From: Triglochin maritima
Taxonomy: Eukaryota; Streptophyta; Magnoliopsida; Alismatales; Juncaginaceae
NCBI GenBank assembly: GCA_963682175.1
Contig: OY821784.1
Coordinates: forward strand, 25,959,621 to 26,023,620
Direction of reading: 5' to 3'
DNA length: 64,000 bases
Position numbers and translations under genes: made by a program. Below are positions 54,648 through 64,000 of this stretch, one piece after another (positions within the stretch are counted from its first letter, which is position 1; every line of letters starts with the position of its first letter). The notes beneath the pieces are model-generated. The model saw only the letters and a program-made list of their open reading frames with translations. It was not told where the DNA came from and searched no databases.

Positions 54648-56570
54648 GATTGAACGTTTTAATTATAACCGCAAGTGCACACCCACGTTGAAGCGGTGAC
54701 AAATACGGGTAGATCCACAGGAAGGTGTGTCGACTATGGTTAGTTTGAAGGTGAGTGGGGGAAAGAAAGGATAGAAAAGAGTTATGATCGAAACTACACT
54801 CAAATACGAAAGGAATTGAAAAATCAACAATAAAACTAAACCCCATAGGGGGTAGAGAAAGAATGGGAATACAAAGATATGTGTGTGTGTTCAATTGTGC
54901 TCATCACAACATGTAGTGCATGAAAATCATAAAACTAAATCCAACTTTGCCTACACATGAAATAAGATAACACATTATCATTAAAACATACAAGACAATA
55001 ATTGGAATGAAGCTAAATGAACTCATGTATAAAGACCAAACCCCACTATGCCTCCACACGAAATAAGATTTACACAATCATTAAAACATACAAGACATTA
55101 ACCAAGGTAAAGGCAACAAGAGTACATGCAACTACAAGTCATGTTTCCTTTATCAATTCCATCCATATCCTCACCTCATCATTCCCCATAAAATAGGTCC
55201 ACTAATCTAAGCATATGCTAAGCTTCATTCAATAGCATTAGCATATTCAAAGACAAGAGTGAAATCCCATTAGCTGGTTATGGAAATCATGTAAGGTTCA
55301 ATGGATTAAGATAACACACACCTAATACATCACATAATCACATCACATATTTCTCCAACCCCCAAATGGGGATGGAACTACTCACTAATCATTACACTAC
55401 AAACTACATTAACAAAACAAAACATTCTAATGAAAGACAATTAAACTAAGCAAACAAGAATTATTAAAGAAGCTAAATGAAAGGAAATTAAACAAAAGGA
55501 GCATGCAAGAATTAAAAGACAAGACAATATTAAAAGAAACTAAGAAACAATATTTTATTAACATGACTCACATTGCAAGTGACATTCTTCTCCTTCTTGA
55601 GTTTTTGCTTCAAGGCTTTTACTCCAAGTAGAGAGAATGCCACCAAGCAATGTGAGTCATGTTAATAAAATAATTTTTGTTAGTTTCTTTTAATATTGTC
55701 TTGTCTTTTAATTCTTGCATGCTTATTTAGTTTAATTTCCTTTCATTTAGCTTCTTTAATATTTCTTGTTTGCTTAGTTTAATTGCCTTTCATTAGAATG
55801 TTTCGTTTTGTTAATGTAGTTTGTAGTGTAATGATTAGTGAGTAGTTCCATCCCCATTTGGGGGCTGGAGAAATATGTGATGTGATTATATGATGTATTA
55901 GGTGTGTGTTATCTTAATCCTTTGAACCTTACATGATTTCCAAAACCGTCTAATGGGATTTCACTCTTGTCTTTGATATGTTAATGCTCTTGAATGAAGC
56001 TTAGCATATGCTTAGATTAGTGGACCTATTTTATGGGGAATGATGAGGTGAGGATATGGATGGAATTGATAATGGAAACATGACTTGTAGTTGCATGTAC
56101 TATTGTTGCCTTTACCTTAGTTAATGTCTTGTAAGTTTTAATGATTGTGTAAATCTTATTTCATGTGGAGGCATAATGGGGTTTGGTCTTTATACATGAG
56201 TTCATTTAGCTTCATTCCAATTATTGTCTTGTATGTTTTAATGATAATGTGTTATCTTATTTCATGTGGAGGCAAAGTTGGATTTAGTTTTATGATTTTC
56301 ATGCACTACATGTTGTGATGAGCACAATTGAACACACACACACACACATACCTTTGTTTTTACATTCTTTCTCTACCCCCTATGAAGTTTAGTTTTATTG
56401 TTGATTTTTCAATTCCTTTCGCATTTGAGTGTAGTTTCGATCATAACTCCTTTCTCTCCCACTCTCCTTCGAACTAACCATAGTCGACACACCTCCGTAT
56501 GGATCAACCCGTATTTGCCACCGCTTCAACGCGGCCGTGCACTTGTGGTTATAATTAAAATGCTCAATCA
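54648..56570. repeat. LTR palindrome: two ~0.92-kb arms around a 70-bp loop
   Basis: The left arm (54648-55576) is the reverse complement of the right arm (55647-56570) with scattered differences. The arms meet at CATGACTCACATTGC and GCAATGTGAGTCATG. Both arms are the 3' two-thirds of the LTR; U3 upstream of the loop is missing. Confidence 0.85.
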
Positions 56571-56576
56571 AGTTTT

Positions 56577-56594
56577 TGGCACTGTTGCCGAGGA
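56577..56594 (+). other. Degenerate tRNA-Asp-type primer binding site
   Basis: It reads TGGCACTGTTGCCGAGGA, three mismatches to the intact PBS at 32567. Confidence 0.75.
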
Positions 56595-58004
56595 GGTGTT
56601 CTGTCTAGACTTTGGTTTGGACGATTCGAGTGGTTTTAATTTTTTGTTTGTAGTTTTAGTTTGTTTCAGGAGGCTTAAAAGATCAAGAGACGTCACCAGG
56701 AGAAGCCGGGAGGGAGACAAGACGAAACATACCTCCATTCAACGGTTCTGGACCGCCAATTGATGGCCTGGTATGTTCCAAATTCTCTCTTAATTTTTCT
56801 GGTCGTTTCTACATTCACAAGGTCATCTGGAGGCTCAATTTAACATGTTTAGACTTATAGTTTGCCCCTAGATTAACAATCAAGTCCCTTTAATCAACTT
56901 GGACCTTAAAACTCAAAGCAAAAGAGTAGATTGATTATCATCTAGGTCATGCATAATTTGTAGACCTTGCACACACTCGTCTTTCTTTTCTTTACATTCT
57001 TGTTGTTGATTGCTAGCGTGAGGTACGTGCACCCATTCTCTCATTCATTCATGGTTTAAGTATGCATTAGTTAGTAAGGTGCATCAGGACAAGAGTGAGG
57101 TGAGCGTTTGTTTGGAGAGTTGATTGCTAGATTAAGACTCAAAATGCTACTAAGGAGGGGCAGTCCCATACAAGATAAGATGGGGGATTTCATCACCATT
57201 TCCTTTGCCCTAAAAATCACTCTTAATCAAAGCCTTAATTTTAAAATCAAGTACACATTGGCCAATAGGACTCAGGTGCATTAGGAGAGTGATCCGATCA
57301 AGACCGTCATAGCTTGTTCGGCGTCATCCACTTTGTCGATAGCAGGAGAGACGAGATCTCCAAATTATTGTCTTGTATGAGTTCATTTAGCTTCATTCCA
57401 ATTATTGTCTTGGTGGTAGGAATTGCCCTATGTGGAGATTTGGGGAAATGTGTACGTGATAGTGTAAGTCCTCGTAGGAAATGATGCACGAAACCTGACC
57501 CTGGGAGAATGAAACTCCAACTAGTAAGAAAAAGAAAAAGAAAACAAAGTAATAAAATAAAATAAATAAATAAATGGTAATGCAAATAAGAACCTTAATG
57601 GACTTTACACTTTGTATCACTTGAGGATGTTGATGTTGTCCATGTCTTTCACTTAAGTCCTTAATAAACCTGCACGAATGGTTTGTCTGGCTTGGTGTGT
57701 GGACTAATACCTATATAGAGTCGGCCCGTAGGATTACCGTGCCCAATGATCGACAAAAATGAGTCCATCGAGTCAAGTTTGTAGATTGAATAATGCATCT
57801 ATGTTCGGATTTTGTGGGTATATCCGCTTAAAACCCTCGGGAGACAACACTCCTCCTTGGCGACAAGGAGGTTTAACGGCTTGTTGCACGTGCTAAGTGC
57901 AACCGTGATTCCTACGACAGTGAGTTAGGATTTCTTCTCTCTCGTTTGCTTTTCTCTTTCTTTGTTTTGCTCGGGACTAGCAAAAACTTAGGTGTGGGGG
58001 TATT
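56595..58004 (+). other. Leader joined to 3' noncoding segment through an LTR scrap
   Basis: 56595-57365 matches the leader at 32590-33370, with one palindrome unit at 56751-56769. 57366-57411 is LTR sequence in sense orientation. 57412-58004 matches 40165-40753, ending in the PPT. No ORF is supported. Confidence 0.75.
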
Positions 58005-58910
58005 TGATTGACATCATTTCATGCTTATATTTGTACCTTATATCCATTATCTTACACCTAAGCAATGCTACGTGACGAGTTTTATGTTTGAATTTCAGAA
58101 ATAAATAGGTTTGAAGAGATGAAGCATGAAAGGACCTAAAAGTAGGGAAAAATGACTTAATTGTGAGACCTGGGGACTAAGATGCAAGGGAGAAGGACCT
58201 GAACGTAAGACCGAAGGACCAAAGAGCAAAACAGGAAACTCCACACGAAAGTGAGTTAGGATTTCCCTGTTTTACGAATGATTTTTCATTTCTATCATTT
58301 TTCATTTTCTTTGTTTTGCTCAGGACTAACTAAAGTTAGGTGTGGGGGTATTTGATTGACAACATTTCATGTATTCATTTGTGTCTTATATCTATTATTT
58401 TGAACCTAAACAATGCTACATAACGAGTTTTATATTTAAGTTTTAGGTATAACATGTTTGAGAAGAAGAGACTAAAAAAGGACATAAAAGCAAGAAAAAA
58501 GACTAAGTTGCTAGACTTATAGACTGAGGTGCAAGAGAGAAGGACCCGGATGTAAAACCAAAATGACTAATGTGGAAATCAAGAAGCTCCACACCATTAT
58601 GAGGAGTATTTTGTCAATTAGATTCGGACCCAAACATCAACAACCAAATCGGCTTCATCAAACATCAAGAAATCAAGCCAGAAACGAACCACCAAAATCT
58701 AGACTCAATCCAAGCAATCTAGGCCGCCAATTGGTTGTCCTAGACCACCAATTGCTGGTCCAAATTTGTCCAAATGTTTTATGGTTGAGTGGGGTTGTGT
58801 ATTATGTTGTTTTATGTCCATTTATAGTATGCGTTTAGTCCCATACCAGGGGATTGTCCCCGATTTCCTTTTTTCATGCCTATGAATATAACTCTTCCAC
58901 CTCATTCGAG

Positions 58911-60689
58911 AACATGAATGGTTGAGTGCGAGAGAGGTTCATGAAGGAACATGACCTCCTAGACTTCAGTTGGTGCCCCCTCAAAGTAGGGTTTGAGGCA
59001 TTGTCCATTAACATTAAACACATCCCCATTCCCTGGGTTCAGGATGTCAAACTCTCCATGAGGAAAAATGGTTTTGACAATAAAAGGGCTAGACCAGCGA
59101 CAGATGAAGCCAGGAATTGTAGAGCATCACCTTCTGCCCGATCGTAAACACCTTTCGCATAATCATGCGATCGTGAAACAACTTGGCTCGGGACTTATGA
59201 ATTTTGGCAATTTCATATGCATCATTGTGCAGCTCTTCCAACTACACAATGTCGAGTTTACGTTGCACCCCTACTTGATCAAGATCCATATTCAGGTTCT
59301 TGATCGCCCAGAAAGCACGATGCTCAAGCTCGACGGGTAGGTGGCAAGCCTTGCCGTACACTACCCGATATGGGGACATACCCAAATTGGTCTTCTACGC
59401 GATGCGGAAGGCCCACAACGCGTCATTCAACTTAGTTGACCAATCCTTCCTCGAGGAATTAACCGTCTTCTCAAGGATTTGCTTTAATTGACGGTTAGAG
59501 ACTTCGACCTGCCCACTAGTTTGCGGATGATATGGGGTCGTAAGCTTGTGGGTGATCGAATATTTCCTCATAAGCGCTTCAAAGGAGCAATTGCAGAAAT
59601 GGGTACCCCGATCGCTGATTATGGTACGAGGAGTACCAAATCGCGTGAAAATGTCCTTTAAGAATTTGGTGTCCACCTTGTTGTCATTGATCTTTGTAGG
59701 GATAGCCTCAACCAACTTAGATACATAGTCAATGACAACTAGAATGTAAACATTCCCGAACGAATTCGGGAAAGGACCCATAAAGTCGATGACCCACACA
59801 TCGAAGATGGCGACGACAAGGACATTTTACAAAGGCATCATGTCACGTCGACTAATCCTGCCAAGGCGCTGACACCTATCACATCGCTTACAAAAGTCGT
59901 AAGAATCTTTCAAAAGAGAAGACCAGTAGAATCCAGATTGGAGCACCTTGGTGGCAGTTTTCTTTGCTCCAAAGTGTCCTCTACATGCCTTAGAGTGGCA
60001 AAAATGGAGCACACTTTGGAACTCGTTATCTGGGACGCACCGCCTGAAAATTTGGTCAGACCAGTATTTGAATAGGTAGGGGTCGTCCTAGTGAAAGCAT
60101 CTGACATAAGATCTAAATTTGGTTTGGTCAGATTTTGACCAACCCATAGGAAGTTGTTCAGTCACGAGGTAGTTCACGGTGTCGGCAGACCAAGGGTTAT
60201 CTTCGTCAGGAAAGTTGTCATTAATAATTTGGTCTTGTGGGTTGGTCGTCTCTAGACGAGACAGGTGGTCCGCTACAATATTATCACACCTTTTTTTGTC
60301 CTGAATCTCAAGATCGAATTCTTGTAACAACAAGATCCATCTCAAGAGTCGGGATGTTGCATCTTTCTTCGCCATGAGGTGATTTATGGCTGTGTGATCA
60401 GAATAGATAATCACTTGGGAGCCAATCAAGTACCACCAGAATTTCTCCAAAGCAAATATAATCGCTAAGAATTCTTTCTCGGTCACAGTGTAGTTCAATT
60501 GGGCATTATTGAGTGTTCGACTGGTATAGTAGATCACATGAGGCAATTTGTCCAATCGTTGCCCAAGCACTGCTCCGATAGTGAAGTCAGATACATCACA
60601 CATTAACTCGAAGGGTTCAGTCCACACTGGTGCCTTAATTATGGGAGCTGAAGTCAACTCTTTGTTCAAGGTCAAAAAATCATGGTGGC
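58911..60689 (-). pseudogene. RNase H-integrase fragment of an Athila-like pol
   Basis: The minus strand is colinear with 37393-39207 of the complete element. RNase H (FELMCDVSDFTIGAVLGQ, IIYSDHTAINHLMAKKDA) is open from 60689 to about 60088. The integrase zinc finger (CHSKACRGHFG, CKRCDRC near 59960-59860) and core ([29 protein letters not shown] at 59799-59395) follow in pieces with frame changes, and a badly shifted C-terminus reaches 58911. RNase H here keeps YSDH and has no stop where the 31021 copy has TGA. The fragment ends abruptly on both sides. Confidence 0.85.
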
Positions 60690-61303
60690 TGTTGAATCGT
60701 TTTAAATACCGCAAGTGCACGACGTCGGTGAAAATGTGGCAAATACGGGTCATCCACAGGGTGGTGAGCAGCCTCTCGTTTGCACGAAATCAAGTGGCAA
60801 CAAAGAGGGAAGAGAGTTTAATTATACTAATCTATCCTACACTAAACTAGGAAGTAACACATGCATAAGCAAACAACAAGCGATGAACTAATAACTGAAA
60901 TAAGAACTTCATAAGTATGCTGGAATCAGTAAGAGAGAGACCCCTTAGGGGGTGGAGTGACTACACATACACAATAAGGAGGTAAGAATGTTTTCCTATA
61001 GCCACAAGTGGAGGTAGTGTTTTCATGCATGAGAGGTGTCTACTTATCATGGCAAAACCCATCAATTAAATCACTAACCTATTTGATTAATATTCATAAA
61101 CACAAGCTGGTTATTTAAGAAACTAAACAAGCATGTGAGGTGTCTTAAAACTTGTGGCAAAACCCATCTAGTGAAGTGTTCTATTCTAACAAGCAAGCAT
61201 GCATTCAAATTAATCAACACATTTCAAAATAAAACATTCTTCCTTTCTTAATTGCATATATAAGTATCATCTCCACCCCCAAAAAGGGAGTGGTGTTACT
61301 CAT
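60690..61303 (-). repeat. Truncated LTR of the TGTTGAA subfamily
   Basis: It starts TGTTGAATCG inside the RNase H sequence and follows the LTR at 2557-3548 (CCGCAAGTGCACGAC, GTGAGCAGCCTC). It breaks off near 61303 where LINE sequence begins. The U3 end is missing. Confidence 0.75.
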
Positions 61304-61934
61304 TGGATTGACACAAGTAGTTTGGTTGAGGTACAAACAACAGGAGGCGATTTCACATGGTCGAATTCGACGCATGGGCCCGGATGGATAGAGACACGGA
61401 TTGATCGAGCCCTTTGCTCCCAGGTGTGGTTCGAATGCTTCCCGGATGCAATTTGTTATGTGGAAGGTAAAGAGCTCAGCGACCACTGTCCCTTGATGGT
61501 GGATCTCGAGCCTCATGGTGTGCGGAAGAAAAAGATGTTCCGGTTCGTGAATGCTTGGGCAGGGCATGACCAGTTTTTGGGGGGGTGGTAAAGGAGGCGT
61601 GGTCGACATACATTGTAGGTACCCCAATGTATCGGGTGGTGGGGAAGTTGGAGGCTGTTAAGAGGGAACTTAAGACGTGGAGTGATGAGGTGTTTGGGAA
61701 TATAACCGAGCGTCTTAATGAGGCAAGGAATGAGCTACAACAAATTCGAATGGAGATGGAACACCTTCCGGATGAGGAGGGACTGAGAAGGAAGGAGAGC
61801 GAGGTGGTGGATAAGCTATCCCAACAATTGGGGATTGAGGAGTCGATCATTCGACAAAAATCTGGGGTGAAATGGTTGAGGGAATGTGACTCTAACTCGA
61901 GGTTCTTCCATGCTTCTCTTAGGGTGAGGAGAGC
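61304..61934 (+). pseudogene. LINE (L1-type) ORF2 fragment: endonuclease C-terminus and linker
   Basis: 61304-61590 encodes GGDFTWSN, WIETRIDRALC and SDHCPLMVDL, the C-terminal motifs of the APE-type endonuclease of plant L1 elements. In a second frame, 61585-61945 encodes the helical linker (VVGKLEAVKRELKTWSDEVFGNI, GVKWLRECDSNSRFFHASLR) that precedes reverse transcriptase. A frameshift lies near 61588 at a run of G. RT itself is absent because an LTR is inserted at 61935. Confidence 0.8.
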
Positions 61935-63155
61935 TGATGGGAATTAAATTTATACCGCAAGTGCACGACGTCAATGGAGACGTGGCAAATACAGGTCGAA
62001 CACAAGGAGGGAGAGATTTGTTATTAATGTGATTTCGATTGGGGGGAAGAAGGGGAGAAGAAATGATTGGGTTTTGAGATTTTTGGGTTTTAATTATCTA
62101 AAGCAAGAACAAGAACAATTAAAACTAAAACAAGAACAAAGAGGTGAATTCCGTTGGGTGGAGGTTTAGATTTAAGGTTTAGATTAGAGAATTCAGAAAC
62201 TTATAATAAATCATATTAGTTATGAAGCATTACATGATAAATGATTTAACATAAACTGAAGTAATCAAAATAGACTAATACGAACTTAAAATAATAACAT
62301 TTATTCGTCTTCTCTTCACCCTAAATCCGTCACCTCCACCCTTTGGAAAAAGTTAGAAACTCATGGAGGGAGGAAGAAGGGATCCTAGAGGCATTACAAA
62401 AGAAAAGTAAAAACAAGAAATAAAAGACAGAATTTTATTACTAAAATAAAGACAAATACAAACAACAACTAAAAACTAGGTCTAAGGCCAAGGACTCTTC
62501 TAACATCGTTCTAGGGGCTATTTATAGTTGTTACAAGAGACCTAAGTATAGAATTGGAGAGTACACGTGTCCAGACACGACTGGACAAAATTGGAGCACA
62601 CGGATCGACTAGGGGTGGCGTTTCCGCCGCACAGTGTATGCAATATGCGGCGATTTCGCCGCACAATATCCTCTGATTTAATCCGGATTTTTGCTGTGTG
62701 TTTTTGGTATGGTTTGATCCTCCTTTGCGTGTCTGGATTGATTCTTTCCATTCTGTTGAGCTCCGGATTAATTCCTTCATATATTTGGAGATCCACATTG
62801 ATTTTTCTTTAGATTTTCTCCAAGATAATAAAAGCTACTCATGATTTGCAATTAGGTCCTTGTCTTTTTGCAATTAAGTCCCCGACTACTTTTGTGCTTA
62901 AGTCCTTGTTCTTTTTGTAATTAGGTCTTGAATGCTTTTATGCTTGGATACATTTCCATTTGAAACCCGATAAGCTTGAACTTGGTCTTTATGATAGAAA
63001 TGAGTCTTTTGCACGCGTTTATGCTCGGAATGTGGGTAATTTGCATTCAGGTCCCCGTATTCTGTAAATAAGACTAAACACATACCTTAGTAGCATTTAT
63101 TGATATAAAAGCAATCTAAATGAAAGACATATGATGCAATGTATGCAATGCATCA
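61935..63155 (-). repeat. 3' LTR of the TGATG-type gypsy element, 1221 bp
   Basis: The boundaries are TGATGGGAATT and ATGCATCA on the plus strand. It shares only the short 3'-end block (61953-61995) with the other gypsy LTRs. A TATA box is near 62518 (minus), without the USE-like box seen in the other subfamilies. Confidence 0.8.
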
Positions 63156-64000
63156 AATACCCCCACACCTAGATTTTGCTAGTCCCTAGTAAAACAGAAG
63201 ATACGAAAAAAAAACAGGGAAATCCTAACTCACTTTCGTATGAATCACGGTTGCACTTAGTATGTGCAACAAGCCTTTAAACCCCTGAGTTTCCTTAGAG
63301 GACGAGTTTTGTCTCGTGAGGGTTTTCAGTTGACACACCCACAAAATCTTAATTCAATATTTCATTAATAGCTCTCGATATCTCCACCTCAACCTTATAC
63401 ATCTCACTTAGAATTCTTGCATGCTTATTATACAAATCTAACTTATAAAAAGTTTTGACTTGGTCTTTGTTCCTCCAACATTCACACCACTAACCCTTCT
63501 ACACATGTTTATCACTTAAATTATTTTGCACGCCTCCTCTGGTGGTGAAGTATCATTCGGATCAACCATGGCATGGATCATTCTTTTAGCTTTGGGCCTT
63601 GAGTATATTTTTTTTCTTTTCTTCCGTGATTCAACACATTTGCTTTTTGACACTTTTACCCGTTTTGCATTCGTGTAGCAAGTTTGGTCGATAATCCCGA
63701 GCTGGTAGACTCAAGTTACCGGGTTTCAAGATACCCCTACGGACCAGTGACTCAAAGGCTTGAGCTTTTGTAATCATTTTGCAAAATGTGTTTTCCTCAC
63801 TTTATTCCTTTATTTTTACTTTTTCCTCAAGGCTTAATTGCTATTAGAAGTCCACACTTCCCGGTATATTTTCCTCAACCTCTGCTTTTTATCAACCATT
63901 TCAAAGATTTGATTCATCCAATTTAAGTGCATACATGTCTTAAAGGGTAATGAGTTATTTCTTTGGAACTTCGATTTATGTCATAATTTCTACAAGCAGA
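61935..64000 (-). mobile_element. Gypsy element of the TGATG subfamily: 3' LTR and 3' interior (continues beyond window)
   Basis: The 3' LTR covers 61935-63155 with tips TGATG/CATCA, followed on the right by the polypurine tract (minus TAGGTGTGGGGGTATT, near 63156-63172) and interior to the window end. The left flank AGAGC (61930-61934) is the presumed TSD. The interior 63156-63340 resembles 6451-6640 of the 4894 element. The rest to 64000 has T-rich stretches and no ORF. Confidence 0.8.

Larger units (their letters stand above)
54648..58908 (+). mobile_element. Rearranged gypsy element without gag-pol and with a palindromic 5' LTR
   Basis: Order: inverted LTR copy (54648-55576), 70-bp loop, LTR copy in sense orientation (55647-56570), PBS 56577-56594, leader to about 57365, a 46-bp LTR scrap, then a 3' noncoding segment with PPT to 58004. 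A first 3' LTR start (58005-58246), a second PPT segment (58247-58352) and a second LTR start (58353 to about 58908) follow. Nothing of gag or pol lies between leader and 3' segment. The right side is cut by an opposite-strand pol fragment. Confidence 0.75.

Overview
This is nuclear DNA of a flowering plant, probably a eudicot. The evidence is nested LTR retrotransposons with tRNA-Asp- and tRNA-Met-type primer binding sites, CACTA/hAT/PIF-like DNA transposons, and one multi-exon plant gene with AT-rich introns. I see no prokaryotic or organellar features. Only one region looks like a functional host gene: an eight-exon Nopp140/SRP40-like nucleolar phosphoprotein on the minus strand (21525-28995), whose exons join in phase into a 461-residue protein.

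Layout. 1-500: 3' part of a plus-strand Athila-type Ty3/gypsy LTR inserted in the gag of a minus-strand element (501-3548). 3549-4888 and 12233-13040: unassigned host-side DNA with a minisatellite and a GGTCGACCG-rich array, split by a complete non-autonomous gypsy element (4894-12227, TSD CTGAC). 13041-13530: LTR debris. 13531 to about 19019: truncated Ty1/copia element (integrase, protease, gag, PBS, LTR). 19020-21524: intergenic. 21525-28995: the Nopp140-like gene, with a hAT-like fragment in intron 7 and a long foldback element carrying a 257-bp hAT MITE in intron 6. 29070-31020: Myb/SANT ORF of PIF/Harbinger ORF1 type with a striking promoter. 31021-42316: complete 11.3-kb Athila-like element (TSD ATAGC), recent but defective. 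42317-47744: CACTA-derived gene and right terminus, interrupted by two nested copia solo LTRs. 47745-54647: copia fragments, a composite gypsy LTR unit (TSD CTTAA) and a third copia solo LTR. 54648-58908: rearranged gypsy element with an LTR palindrome and no gag-pol. 58911-60689: pol fragment. 60690-61303: LTR fragment. 61304-61934: LINE fragment. 61935-64000: 3' LTR and 3' end of another gypsy element.

How the parts relate. All the gypsy pieces belong to one extended family that shares the LTR 3' end, leader and 3' noncoding segment. At least two lineages (4894-12227 and 56595-58004) have lost most or all of pol and must have depended on proteins supplied in trans. The 31021 element may also have been copied in trans, because its LTRs are nearly identical while its pol is broken and has an altered reverse transcriptase active site. 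Several unexplained conserved signals sit in the LTRs: an snRNA-type upstream element at fixed distance from the TATA box, a hairpin with compensatory changes near the LTR 3' end, and an 18-bp palindromic repeat whose copy number differs between the two LTRs of one element. The copia LTRs carry a different signal, dense GGTCGACCG arrays upstream of their TATA boxes.
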